This document shows positions 35,084-43,780 of a stretch of DNA of 64,000 nt, one piece after another. The translations under genes were made by a program, and so were the position numbers. Source of the stretch: Flavisphingopyxis sp963800335 (GTDB lineage: Bacteria > Pseudomonadota > Alphaproteobacteria > Sphingomonadales > Sphingomonadaceae); NCBI GenBank assembly GCA_963800335.1, contig CAWDAN010000001.1:806001-870000 (forward strand). The letters are read 5' to 3'. Position 1 is the first letter of the stretch. Every line of letters begins with the position of its first letter. Below the pieces are notes generated by a model. It ran no database searches. It worked only from the letters and a program-made list of their open reading frames with translations, and was not told the origin of the DNA.

Positions 35084-36458
35084 AAGCTTCACGATATTTC
35101 TTCACGACGCGCAAAGCGACGATGTTGAGCAGCAGCGTGACGATGAACAGGACGAGGCCGAGCGCGAACGCGGCGAGCGTCTTGGCGCTGTCGAATTCCT
35201 GGTCGCCGGTCAGCAGCTTGACGATCTGCGCGGTCACCGTGGTGACGCTGGCAAAGGGGTTGGCGGTCATGCTCGCCGAAAGTCCGGCGGCCATGACGAC
35301 GATCATCGTCTCGCCGATCGCGCGGCTGACCGCGAGCAGGACGCCGCCGACGACGCCGGGCAGCGCAGCGGGCAGGATCACCTGGCGAATCGTTTCGCTG
35401 GTCGTCGATCCCATCGCCAGCGACCCGTCGCGCATCGATTGCGGCACCGCGTTGATGCTGTCGTCGGCCATCGAGGAAACGAACGGGATGATCATCACGC
35501 CCATTACGACGCCCGCGGCCATCGCGCTTTCGCCGCTGGCATTGGGGATGCCGATCATCACGGCAAAGTCGCGCAACGCCGGTGCGACGGTCAGCGCGGC
35601 GAAATAGCCGTAAACCACGGTTGGGACGCCGGCGAGGATCTCGAGGATCGGCTTCATCCACTGGCGCACCTTGGGCGCGGCGTACTGGGTGAGGTAGATC
35701 GCGCTCATCAGGCCGAGCGGGATGGCGACCAGCATGGCGATGATCGCGCCGATCAGGATCGTCCCCCAGAACAGCGGGATCGCGCCGAACTGATCGGGAT
35801 CGACGCTCCCCGATGCGGGACTCCAGTGCGTGCCGGTCAGGAAGGCGAAGGGCGATACCATGCCGAAAAAGCGGATCGATTCGAAGATCAGCGACAGGAC
35901 GATGCCGACCGTCGTCAGGATGGCGATCAGCGAGGCGATCAGCAGCGTGCCCATGACGACTCGTTCGACCCGCGTGCGGGCGCGGAAATCCTGCTTGAGC
36001 CGGGTGTAGCCATAGGCCCAGCCGGCAAACAGCAGCAACGCGGCCCCGACCGCGCCGATCGAGGAATAATAGGAGATTGCGGTGCGATAAGGCGCGACCA
36101 GCGCGGCGGCCTGCGGATTGAAACCTACGTCGAGCTGGCCCATCGCGATGCTGCGCGCCTCGCCGAGAATCGCCGCGCGCGAGAACATGTCGGCGGGCAG
36201 GCTGGCGGCAGCGGGCGTCGCGAGGACCGCATCGGTCACCAGCGACGGCGACAAGGCCGACCAGACAGCGAGGAAAATCAGCGGCGGGACAACTGCCCAA
36301 AGCGCCACGTACCAGCCATGGTAATTGGGCAGCGAATGGAGCGCTCGAGGGCCTCCAACACGTGAAAAGCCGCGCGCCTTGGCGCGTCCGGCAAGCCAGC
36401 CGACGACCCCCAGGCCGACGATCAGGAACAGCAGTGCCGGTCCGGATATCGTCACCAA
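35076..36458 (-). CDS. pstC: Phosphate ABC transporter permease PstC
   Basis: 460 residues with about eight TM helices. The C-terminal 290 residues are the permease core: IYLTQYAAPKVRQWMKPILEILAGVPTVVYGYFA, AVPQSMRDGSLAMGSTTSETI and AVSRAIGETMIVVMAAG. An N-terminal extension of about 160 residues with extra TM segments (LIVGLGVVGWLAGRAKARGF) is not found in E. coli PstC but matches the long alphaproteobacterial form. The start is a non-ATG codon: TTG 36458 or GTG 36455. Confidence 0.92.
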   Translation of the reverse strand: MVTISGPALLFLIVGLGVVGWLAGRAKARGFSRVGGPRALHSLPNYHGWYVALWAVVPPLIFLAVWSALSPSLVTDAVLATPAAASLPADMFSRAAILGEARSIAMGQLDVGFNPQAAALVAPYRTAISYYSSIGAVGAALLLFAGWAYGYTRLKQDFRARTRVERVVMGTLLIASLIAILTTVGIVLSLIFESIRFFGMVSPFAFLTGTHWSPASGSVDPDQFGAIPLFWGTILIGAIIAMLVAIPLGLMSAIYLTQYAAPKVRQWMKPILEILAGVPTVVYGYFAALTVAPALRDFAVMIGIPNASGESAMAAGVVMGVMIIPFVSSMADDSINAVPQSMRDGSLAMGSTTSETIRQVILPAALPGVVGGVLLAVSRAIGETMIVVMAAGLSASMTANPFASVTTVTAQIVKLLTGDQEFDSAKTLAAFALGLVLFIVTLLLNIVALRVVKKYREAYE

Positions 36459-36482
36459 TCACGCCCCTCTTTACTAACGCCA

Positions 36483-36511
36483 ATGGGGATGCCGGAACCC
36501 GGCACCCCCAT
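36483..36511 (-). promoter_or_regulatory. Stem-loop between pstS and pstC
   Basis: Arms of 13 bases with one mismatch (ATGGGG-A-TGCCGG and CCGGCA-C-CCCCAT) around a three-base loop. No T tract follows, so it is not a plain terminator. Such hairpins after the binding-protein gene often protect the 3' end of its mRNA or reduce readthrough, giving more PstS than permease; that role is inferred. Confidence 0.65.
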
Positions 36512-36539
36512 CGCAATTCGGTTTCGGCAACAGGCCGTG

Positions 36540-37583
36540 TTACTTCAGATCGGCGCCGTCAAGCGTCGTCATCGCCGCCGCGGTTGCATTGGCCTTGGCC
36601 GCGACATCGGCGGGCGACAGGATCAGCCCCTTTGCCTTGAGATAGCCGCCTTCGCCCGCGCCCTTCAAGAATTCAGCGACATATTCCTTGATGCCCGGAA
36701 TGACGCCGACATGGGCTTTCTTGATGTAGATGTAGAGCGGGCGGGCGCCGGGATATTCGCCGCTGGCGATCGCGGCATATTCGGGCGCGACGCCGTTCAG
36801 CGGAATGCCGCGGACCTTGTCCTGGTTTTCCTCGAGATAGCTGTATCCGAACAGGCCGACGCTGTTGGGGTTCTTGGCCAGCTTGCCGATCATCAGGTTA
36901 TCGTTTTCGCCCTGCTCGACATAATAGGGCGCGCCGCGCAGGTCGGTGCAGCTCTTTTCGAAGCCGTCCTTGTCGCTCTCTTTCATCGCCTTCATCTGGG
37001 GGTCGGCTTCGCAGCCCTTCAGAAGGATCAGTTCCTTGAATGCGTCATAGGTGCCCGACGTCGAGGGCGGACCATAGACCGAGATGCCGATCGCGGGGAG
37101 CGACGGGTTGACGTCCTTCCAGGTCTTGGCGGTGTTGGGCTTGCCGTCGACGTTGGCGGCGAGCGCCTTGTAAAGGTCCTGCGGGGTCAGCGAGAGCTTG
37201 GTGCCGTCGACCGACTGGGCCACTGCGATGCCGTCGATGCCGACCTGGATTTCGACGATGTCGGTCACGCCGTTGGCGACGCACTTGTCGAATTCGGACT
37301 TCTTCATCCGGCGCGATGCATCCTCGATATCGGGATAGGCGGCGCCGACGCCCTGGCAGAAGCGCTCCATGCCGCCGCCGGTACCCGTCAATTCGATCTT
37401 CGGCGTTTTCATGCCGGCGTTGGCGCGGACGAACTCTTCGGCCGCAGTGGTGGCGAACGGATAGACCGTCGAAGATCCGACCGCCGAAATGTAATCGCGC
37501 GATGCGCCCGAGCTGCCGGCCTTGTCGTTGCAACCGGCGAGCGCGATCGCCGAGACGGCGATGAGAGCGAGAGTCTTGTTCAT
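36540..37583 (-). CDS. pstS: Phosphate ABC transporter substrate-binding protein PstS
   Basis: High-affinity phosphate binder. 347 residues from ATG 37583 (open frame extends 29 codons upstream). The N-terminus is a lipoprotein signal with lipobox LAGC near residue 18. Ligand-loop motifs: AVGSSTVYPF (phosphate N-terminal loop), TGTGGGMERFCQG, and the GPPSTSGTYDAF loop. First structural gene after the tandem Pho boxes. Confidence 0.95.
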   Translation of the reverse strand: MNKTLALIAVSAIALAGCNDKAGSSGASRDYISAVGSSTVYPFATTAAEEFVRANAGMKTPKIELTGTGGGMERFCQGVGAAYPDIEDASRRMKKSEFDKCVANGVTDIVEIQVGIDGIAVAQSVDGTKLSLTPQDLYKALAANVDGKPNTAKTWKDVNPSLPAIGISVYGPPSTSGTYDAFKELILLKGCEADPQMKAMKESDKDGFEKSCTDLRGAPYYVEQGENDNLMIGKLAKNPNSVGLFGYSYLEENQDKVRGIPLNGVAPEYAAIASGEYPGARPLYIYIKKAHVGVIPGIKEYVAEFLKGAGEGGYLKAKGLILSPADVAAKANATAAAMTTLDGADLK

Positions 37584-37663
37584 TGCTGTATTCCTAACCC
37601 CAGATGGATGTCTGCGCGCGACGGGCGATGCCATCGTGCGATGCAGCCCAATCGGCCACGCCA

Positions 37664-37703
37664 GTGACAATTTCGTGACTCGCGGGTCACAATTTTATGA
37701 CGG
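37664..37703 (-). promoter_or_regulatory. Tandem Pho boxes upstream of pstS
   Basis: Four seven-base units start exactly 11 bp apart on the minus strand: CCGTCAT, TTGTGAC, GAGTCAC and TTGTCAC (plus starts 97, 86, 75 and 64 of 376xx). They resemble the PhoB half-site CTGTCAT with AT-rich four-base spacers in most. The array is about 80 bp before the pstS start and overlaps the phoR stop codon at 37695-37697. Confidence 0.75.
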
Positions 37704-38936
37704 CGGTGCCGCGCGGTCGTCTTCATCGGCGCATGGCAGCGCAATCGTCACCTGCGTGCCGTGCCCGCTGCGGCTCGCGATATCGATCCGCCCGCGATGG
37801 CGTTCGACGATATGCTTGGCGAGGCTGAGGCCCAGCCCGGTCCCGCCGGCGGCTCGGCTGCGCGCCGAATCGACGCGATAGAAGCGTTCGGTCAGGCGCG
37901 GCAGGTGTTCGGACGCAATGCCTTCGCCATGGTCGCTGACGCGGAACCGGACCATGTGATGGCCGTCGCGGGCGATGGCAATCTCGACCGGGCTCTCGGG
38001 CCGGCCGTATTTCATCGCATTGCCGACGATGTTGTGGAGCAATTGCGACAACTGCGCACGATCGCCGAGCACGAGCGGCAATGCTGGTTCGGCGTCGATC
38101 GCGATATCGGCAGCGCGAGGATCCTGGCCGTTGGCGATTTCGCCGACGACCTGAGCGGTCAGTTCGGCAAGATCGATCGCGTCGGTGGGCGCGCGGAACT
38201 TGCTCGCCTCGATTCGCGACAGCGACATCAGGTCATCGACCAGCCGCTGCATGCGGCGCGCTTCCTTGTCCATCACCGCGAGGAAGCGTTGGCGTGTGGG
38301 CTGGTCGCCGCCGGTCTCGGGATCGCTCAACGTCTCGATAAAACCCAGGATCGCCGCCAGCGGGGTGCGCAGTTCATGGCTCGCATTGGCGACGAAATCG
38401 GCGCGGCTCTTTTCGGCGGTGTCGATTGCGGTGCGGTCGGTCAGGAGGACGAAACGGCTGGCGTCGGGCAGGGCGATCGTGCGCATCTCGACGCGGCGAT
38501 TGAGCCTGCCGAGGCCGACGAGGTCGATTGTCCCGCCCTGTGATCCGGGGCGCGGGTTGGCCAGCCGCTCGGCGGCGGCGGGATGGCGGATCGCGGTGCG
38601 TACGTCGCTGCCGACGATATAATCGCCAAGCCATTCGCGCGCGGCCTCATTGGCCGCAGTGACCCGGCCGCTCCGCACGATCAGGATCGGGTCGGGGGTT
38701 GCCGCGATGATCGCGCGAAAGGCGGGATGGTCTTCGATCGGCATTGGCGAGGTTGTGACCTCGGAAGTCTCGTCGAGACGTTGCGGCGCATGGGTTTCGG
38801 CGGGCGACAGCGCGAGCAGCAGGGCGGCAAGGCCGGTACCCGCGACGATCAGGACGATATTGGTTGCCGCGCCGACGGTGATCGCGACGAAACATCCGAT
38901 TCCGACCGCGGCCAGCGCAAACACGATTCTCGTCAT
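37695..38936 (-). CDS. phoR: Phosphate regulon sensor histidine kinase PhoR
   Basis: 413 residues. Two N-terminal TM helices (about 5-45) with almost no periplasmic loop, a PAS domain at 70-165 (FRAIIAATPDPILIVRSGRVTAANEAAREWLG), HisKA with His187 in ASHELRTPLAAILGF, and HATPase_c with N-box HNIVGNAMKYG, DHGEGIASEHLPRLTERFYRVD and GGTGLGLSLAKHIV. The absence of a sensory periplasmic loop fits PhoR, which senses through PstSCAB-PhoU. It lies upstream of pstS on the same strand. Confidence 0.94.
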   Translation of the reverse strand: MTRIVFALAAVGIGCFVAITVGAATNIVLIVAGTGLAALLLALSPAETHAPQRLDETSEVTTSPMPIEDHPAFRAIIAATPDPILIVRSGRVTAANEAAREWLGDYIVGSDVRTAIRHPAAAERLANPRPGSQGGTIDLVGLGRLNRRVEMRTIALPDASRFVLLTDRTAIDTAEKSRADFVANASHELRTPLAAILGFIETLSDPETGGDQPTRQRFLAVMDKEARRMQRLVDDLMSLSRIEASKFRAPTDAIDLAELTAQVVGEIANGQDPRAADIAIDAEPALPLVLGDRAQLSQLLHNIVGNAMKYGRPESPVEIAIARDGHHMVRFRVSDHGEGIASEHLPRLTERFYRVDSARSRAAGGTGLGLSLAKHIVERHRGRIDIASRSGHGTQVTIALPCADEDDRAAPPS

Positions 38937-39063
38937 GGGTCGTTTCCTCCGCGCCGCTGACCGGCGTTTACACGCGCGCCGGGCGATGTGCCAATCGGGG
39001 ACTTGGGCCGACCGCGATATCAGCGCACTTTATGTCTTGCGTGGCTCGTCGTATGGAGCGGTG

Positions 39064-39474
39064 ATGAGCGATCACCAAGAGACTGCCGCCGACAGCGGGC
39101 AAGGCCCCGCGGCATCGCGCCGCCGCGTGCTGCAACTCGGCGCGATCGGTGCCGCGACGGTGATCAGCGTGCGTCCTGCGCTCGCCCAGACCGCGGTCTC
39201 GGTAATGACCTGCGAAATTCCCGTCCCCGATCCGTCGCGCGCGAGCCAGTATGTCGCCGCCGACGGTTCGCTCGTTGCTCCCGGCACGCCCGGCGCGGTG
39301 CCCGGCGCGGCGATGCCGTTCAAGGGCGAGGACGTGCGCAACGTCATGACGCACGGCGGCCGCCTGCCCGGCACGACGGCCGAACAGAACGAGGCCTATG
39401 TGAACTATATCCGCCGCCTGCGCTCGGGCACCGGCGGCTTTACCTGCTTCGCCTCGATCCAGATGCCGCGCTGA
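39064..39474 (+). CDS. Small Tat-signal protein at the head of an HprK-related kinase locus
   Basis: 136 residues. A twin-arginine signal (SRRRVLQLGAIGAATVISVRPALAQ) ends near residue 42; the mature part of about 95 residues has two cysteines (VMTCEIPVP and GFTCFASIQ), Gly/Pro-rich turns and a basic YVNYIRRLRSG segment. No known domain recognised. It precedes the PqqD-like gene by 19 bp in the same direction. Export in folded form and position suggest a substrate or product of the downstream genes, which is a hypothesis only. Confidence 0.7.
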   Translation: MSDHQETAADSGQGPAASRRRVLQLGAIGAATVISVRPALAQTAVSVMTCEIPVPDPSRASQYVAADGSLVAPGTPGAVPGAAMPFKGEDVRNVMTHGGRLPGTTAEQNEAYVNYIRRLRSGTGGFTCFASIQMPR

Positions 39475-39493
39475 CAGGCGCGCGGCGCATGCT

Positions 39494-39796
39494 ATGAGCG
39501 CCGTGATGCCCGCCGCCGCGCCCGATCCGGTTTACCACGCCCCGCCTGCCGCGACGCTGCTGCGCACGCCGCTCGACCTCCTCGATGCGATCTACGATCG
39601 GCGATCGGGCCTGACGCATCTCGTTGGTGAGCCTGTTCCCGCGATTCTCGACGCGCTCGCCGCCGGCCCCGCCAGCGCTGTCGAACTGATGCAGCGGCTT
39701 GCTGACGACTATGCGATCGAAGGCGAGCTTGCAGCGCTGGGCGCGCGGCTCGCCGAGCTTGCAGCGCTCGGCCTGGTCGAGGCGCGGGCGCGCTGA
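39494..39796 (+). CDS. PqqD-like peptide chaperone of the HprK-related kinase A locus
   Basis: 100 residues of winged-helix PqqD-like character: YHAPPAATLLRTPLDLLDAIYDRRSGLTHLVGEPVPAILDALAAG ... VELMQRLADDYAIE ... LAELAALGLVEAR. PqqD-like proteins (RiPP recognition elements) bind precursor peptides for modifying enzymes. Its stop overlaps the start of the kinase gene (TGATG). Databases group such genes as an HPr-rel-A system PqqD family; the role is not established. Confidence 0.8.
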   Translation: MSAVMPAAAPDPVYHAPPAATLLRTPLDLLDAIYDRRSGLTHLVGEPVPAILDALAAGPASAVELMQRLADDYAIEGELAALGARLAELAALGLVEARAR

Positions 39797-40662
39797 TGCG
39801 GCATGGTCTGACGCTCAAGATCGGCCCAGCGGCGTTTCGCATCGGCAGCGACTGGCGCGCCCCGATCGCCGACCTGCGCGCGCTCTATGCCGATTATCCG
39901 CCCGCGCCCGATGGCTTTGCCGACTTCACCGTCCGGCTCGAGGCGAAGCGCCCGTGGCGACGTTTCGTGCGCCCCTCGGTCCATCTCGGCGGCGATTACA
40001 TGCTGCCTGATGCGCTGCCGCTCTCGCTCGCGCACGGACTGCTTGCCGCCGAAATGGGGATGAACCTGCAGATGGCGCTGGGCTGGCGGAGGCATCTGCT
40101 GATCCATGCCAGCGCGGTCGAAAAGGATGGACGCGCACTGATCCTTACGGGCGAAAGCGGCTCGGGAAAATCGACACTTGCCGCCATGCTCGGCGAACGC
40201 GGCTGGCGCCTGCTAGGTGACGAGTTCACGCTGCTCGACCTCGATCGCGATAGCGTGCGCGGCTTTCCCCGGCTTGTCAGCCTCAAGAATGCGGGCATCG
40301 CCGCGGTCGAGGCGGTCGCCGATCCCGCCCGTTTTGGCCCGCGGCTTGAGGCTACGCCCAAGGGCGCGATCCGGCACCTTGTCCCGCGCGAGGGTGCGAT
40401 CGCGCGGATGGACGAACCGGCGACGCCCGCGCTGCTGCTTTATCCGCGTTACGGGTTCGATGCGGCGACGCGGCCATTGGCGAAGTCCGAGAATTTCATG
40501 CGGCTGACGCAGGCATCGACCAACTATGTCGCGCTCGGCGAGCGCGGGTTTCGCACCTTGTCGCGCTTTGTCGAATCGATCCCGGCGCTCGCGCTCGATT
40601 ACAGCGATGGCGAAGCGGGCATCGCCGAGGTCGAACGGCTGTGGACCGAGCACGTCCGATGA
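39796..40662 (+). CDS. HprK-related kinase A
   Basis: 288 residues resembling the C-terminal domain of HPr kinase/phosphorylase. LLIHASAVEKDGRALILTG leads into the P-loop GESGSGKST at 119-127, then RGWRLLGDEFTLLDLD with acidic residues at 142-143 where HprK has its metal-binding acidic pair. The N-terminal 100 residues are not the HprK sensor domain. No HPr gene is adjacent. The gene overlaps the PqqD gene by one base and the NTase gene by four, so all three are co-translated. Target unknown. Confidence 0.85.
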   Translation: MRHGLTLKIGPAAFRIGSDWRAPIADLRALYADYPPAPDGFADFTVRLEAKRPWRRFVRPSVHLGGDYMLPDALPLSLAHGLLAAEMGMNLQMALGWRRHLLIHASAVEKDGRALILTGESGSGKSTLAAMLGERGWRLLGDEFTLLDLDRDSVRGFPRLVSLKNAGIAAVEAVADPARFGPRLEATPKGAIRHLVPREGAIARMDEPATPALLLYPRYGFDAATRPLAKSENFMRLTQASTNYVALGERGFRTLSRFVESIPALALDYSDGEAGIAEVERLWTEHVR

Positions 40663-41693
40663 GCGCGGTGCGCGATCTCGTCGCGGTACTGCGCGATCCG
40701 GCGCGGGCGCTGGCGTTCGAGGGCGCGCGCTGGACCTGCCTGCTCAGTGTCGCGCGCGCCGAGGTGCTCGACGGGACGCTTGCCCATCGCTGCGCTAATC
40801 TGGCGCTGCCCGTGCCGATTGCCGCGATGCTCGCCGATATCCGTAGCGCGAGCGAGACGGCGACACGACGCGCCGTGTGGGAGGCCGAGATGACGCGCCG
40901 CGCGCTCGCCCCGCTCGGCGTGCCGGTGATCCTGTTGAAGGGCACCGCTTATGCCGCTGCCGGGCTCGACCCCGCGCCGGGGCGGCAGATCGGCGACCTC
41001 GACATCCTCGTCCCGCGCGATCGGATCAACGCGGTTGAGGCCGCGTTGCGTGGCCACGGCTGGGAATGGGTCAAGCAGGACGATTACGACGATGCCTATT
41101 ACCGCCGCTGGATGCACGAACTGCCGCCTTTGGTGCATAGCGAGCGCGACCGGATGATCGACGTCCACCACACGATCCTGCCACTCACCGCGCGCCCGAC
41201 ACCCGATGCCGCGGCGATGATCGCCGATGCGGTGCCGATCGGCGACAGCGGCCTGATGATGCTGTCGCGGGAGGACATGATCTGTCATGCGGCCGCGCAC
41301 CTCATCGCCGACGGCGATCTTGCGGGCGGATTGCGCAACCTGTGGGATATCGACCGGCTGTTGCGGCAATTTGCGTCTGACGCGCCCGATGTCTGGGATC
41401 GGCTCGCCACCCGCGCCAATCACCACGACCTCGGCTCTGCGGTCGCGCGCGCCGTGCGGCTGGCGCATCGTATCTATGCGACGCCGATCCCGAACGACTG
41501 GCACAAAGGCGCGCGCAGCGATGCCGTGTTCGTTCGCCGCCTGCTCGCACGCAACGGCTGGGGTCAGGAAACACACGGCGTAAACCGTTTCGCCTTCTAC
41601 GTCCGCTCGCACCTGCTGCGCATGCCGCTGCGCCAGTTGCTGCCGCATCTCGCGACCAAATGGCGCAAGCGCGGGCTCGGCGGGGCTGGATAA
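40659..41693 (+). CDS. Nucleotidyltransferase family protein (NTP_transf_5 type) of the HprK-related locus
   Basis: 344 residues from ATG 40659, which overlaps the kinase stop (ATGA); a start at 40641 would lie inside the kinase gene. Features of the pol-beta-like fold: LLKGTAYAAAGLDPAPGRQIGDLDILVPRD with the catalytic-type DxD at 114-116, then a helical domain with a DVHHTIL metal-type motif and a His-Ala-Ala-His cluster (MICHAAAHLI). Homologues near PqqD/HprK-like genes are uncharacterised. Whether it transfers nucleotides is unproven. Confidence 0.82.
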   Translation: MSAVRDLVAVLRDPARALAFEGARWTCLLSVARAEVLDGTLAHRCANLALPVPIAAMLADIRSASETATRRAVWEAEMTRRALAPLGVPVILLKGTAYAAAGLDPAPGRQIGDLDILVPRDRINAVEAALRGHGWEWVKQDDYDDAYYRRWMHELPPLVHSERDRMIDVHHTILPLTARPTPDAAAMIADAVPIGDSGLMMLSREDMICHAAAHLIADGDLAGGLRNLWDIDRLLRQFASDAPDVWDRLATRANHHDLGSAVARAVRLAHRIYATPIPNDWHKGARSDAVFVRRLLARNGWGQETHGVNRFAFYVRSHLLRMPLRQLLPHLATKWRKRGLGGAG

Positions 41694-41759
41694 TCGCGCC
41701 GCGCCGTGGCAAACGCGCGGCACGACTTCTTCCACCCCATTCAGGCGATGGTTTGTTTC

Positions 41760-43130
41760 ATGGTTTCAGCCGCATCCACCCGACCGATCGCCATTGTCAT
41801 CCTTGCCGCGGGGCAGGGGACGCGAATGAAGTCGGCGTTGCACAAGGTCCTCCACCCGATCGCCGGGCGGCCAATGCTGGTCGGGCTGATCGACGAGCTT
41901 GAGCGCGCCGGCGCAGCGCGGATCGTCGTCGTCACCGGCGCGGGCGGCGAAGCGGTCGAGGCCGAGGCTTCGCGCGAGACGGTCGTTTTCGCGCGGCAGA
42001 CCGAACAGCTCGGCACCGCGCACGCCGCATTGCAGGCGCGCGATGCCCTGGCCGATTTTACCGGCGACGTACTCGTCTGCTTCGGTGACGTGCCGTTGTT
42101 GAGGCGGGCGACCGTCGCCGCAATGCAGGCACGGCTGCACGACGACGATGCCCCCGCCTGCGTCGTCCTCGGCTTCCGCCCCGCCGACGCCAAGGCCTAT
42201 GGCCGCGTCATCGCCGGGCCGGGCGGGCGGATCGCCAAGATGGTCGAATACAAGGACGCGAGCGACGACGAACGCGCCGAAACCTTGTGCAACGCCGGGC
42301 CAATCATGGCGCGCGGCGACGAGATTTTCGATCTGCTGGCGCGGATCGGCAACGCCAATGCGCAGGGCGAATATTACCTTCCCGACCTCGTCACGGTGGC
42401 GAGCGTCGACGAGCGTGCCTCAGCCGTCGTCGAGACGAACGAGGCCGAAGTCACCGGGGTCAACGACCGCGCCGATCTCGCCCGCGCCGAAGCTCTCTGG
42501 CAGGCCGATCGTCGCGCCGAGATGATGCGCAATGGTGTCACGCTGCGCGATCCCGACAGCGTCTTCTTTTCGTTCGACACCGCGATTGGCGAGGACGCGG
42601 TGATCGAACCGCACGTCGTCTTTGGCCGCGGCGTCAAGATTGCGCGCGGTGCCCGGATCAAGAGCTTCTCGCACCTCGAAGGCGCGAGTGTCGGCGAGGA
42701 TTGCGAAGTCGGTCCCTATGCGCGGCTGCGTCCCGGCGCGGTCCTTGGCAAGGGGGCCAAGGTCGGCAACTTCGTCGAGGTCAAGAACACGACGCTCGGA
42801 AAGGGCGCCAAGGCCAGCCATCTGACCTATCTCGGCGATGCCGAGGTCGGCGCGGAGGCCAATATCGGGGCCGGCACGATCACGTGCAATTATGACGGAT
42901 TTTTCAAGTATCGCACGGTGATAGGAGTCGGAGCTTTCATCGGGTCCAACTCGGCTTTGGTCGCCCCGGTATCGATCGGCGCGGGCGCGATCGTGGCTGC
43001 GGGCAGCGTCGTCACGCGCGATGTCGAACCCGATGCGCTGGCGCTGGCGCGCGGCAAGCAGGACGCCAAGCCCGGTTGGGCAAAGCGCTTCCGCGAAGCG
43101 ATGCAGGCACGCAAGGACAAGAGCGCGTGA
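41760..43130 (+). CDS. glmU: Bifunctional UDP-GlcNAc pyrophosphorylase / GlcN-1-P acetyltransferase GlmU
   Basis: Last two steps to UDP-GlcNAc, the precursor of peptidoglycan and LPS. 456 residues from ATG 41760 (ATGs at 41706 and 41748 are also in frame). The N-terminal uridyltransferase has LAAGQGTRMKSALHKVLHPIAGRPM and QLGTAHA. The C-terminal beta-helix has hexapeptide repeats and the catalytic region FVEVKNTTLGKGAKASHLTYLGDAEVG. First gene of the glmU-lipoprotein-glmS operon. Confidence 0.96.
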   Translation: MVSAASTRPIAIVILAAGQGTRMKSALHKVLHPIAGRPMLVGLIDELERAGAARIVVVTGAGGEAVEAEASRETVVFARQTEQLGTAHAALQARDALADFTGDVLVCFGDVPLLRRATVAAMQARLHDDDAPACVVLGFRPADAKAYGRVIAGPGGRIAKMVEYKDASDDERAETLCNAGPIMARGDEIFDLLARIGNANAQGEYYLPDLVTVASVDERASAVVETNEAEVTGVNDRADLARAEALWQADRRAEMMRNGVTLRDPDSVFFSFDTAIGEDAVIEPHVVFGRGVKIARGARIKSFSHLEGASVGEDCEVGPYARLRPGAVLGKGAKVGNFVEVKNTTLGKGAKASHLTYLGDAEVGAEANIGAGTITCNYDGFFKYRTVIGVGAFIGSNSALVAPVSIGAGAIVAAGSVVTRDVEPDALALARGKQDAKPGWAKRFREAMQARKDKSA

Positions 43131-43780
43131 GCCGCGTTGCGGGTGTGGCCGGCGCGGCGATGGCGGTCATGCTGGCGGCATGCTCGAGCGCCGACAGCAG
43201 CGGTAACGAGATCGCCGCCCCAAACGAAGCCGACCGCGCGGCGGTGGCTCACAATGAGACGGTGGCACAGACGCCGACACAATTAGCCGCGGCCGCAGCC
43301 GCGACGATCGCGGTGGCGGGCGTGCCGACGCTGTGCCGGCCGGGCGAAATTGTCCTCTTTTCCTGTGGCTCGGGTGCGCGGACGATGTCGGTCTGCGGCG
43401 CCGCCGATCCCGCGCAGGGCGCGCAATATCGCGCCAGTCGCGGCGCAACGCGCGAGCTGGCCTATCCCGCCGACGGTACGCCGGGAAGCGGGACGATGCG
43501 CAGCGCGACCGCGCCCTATTCGGGTGGCGGCGAGGCGCAGATCCAGTTCGACAATGGCGGCTTCACCTATGTCGCCTACAGCCGCATGGTGCGCACGCGC
43601 TTCGACGGCGAAGGCAATGATCCGGCGTTCAGCGCGGGCGTCGCGGTGATCAAGGGCGACAAGACGGTCGTCGAGCGCATCTGCACCGCGCCGACCGACG
43701 CCGATCTTAACGTCGAAGCCTCGACCCCCTATATGCCGGTTGGCGAGTTCATCTATATTCCTGAGAAAGACGGCAAATAA
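43127..43780 (+). CDS. Uncharacterised lipoprotein between glmU and glmS
   Basis: 217 residues from a GTG at 43127 that overlaps the glmU stop by four bases. Short signal with lipobox LAAC, then a Ser/Asp-rich linker and an Ala-rich stretch. The folded part has CRPGEIVLFSCGSGARTMSVCGA, several Gly-rich turns (PYSGGGEAQIQFDNGGFTYVAYSRMV) and VERICTAPTDADL, suggesting disulfide bonds. No family recognised with certainty. glmS starts immediately after its stop, so it is part of the amino-sugar operon. Confidence 0.75.
   Translation: MSRVAGVAGAAMAVMLAACSSADSSGNEIAAPNEADRAAVAHNETVAQTPTQLAAAAAATIAVAGVPTLCRPGEIVLFSCGSGARTMSVCGAADPAQGAQYRASRGATRELAYPADGTPGSGTMRSATAPYSGGGEAQIQFDNGGFTYVAYSRMVRTRFDGEGNDPAFSAGVAVIKGDKTVVERICTAPTDADLNVEASTPYMPVGEFIYIPEKDGK

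Noticed and set aside
39796..40662. A genuine HPr kinase/phosphorylase partner for PtsP (EI-Ntr) at 4270-6588
   Set aside because: The protein lacks the HprK N-terminal domain and sits with PqqD and NTase genes, far from ptsP. No HPr/NPr gene is adjacent.
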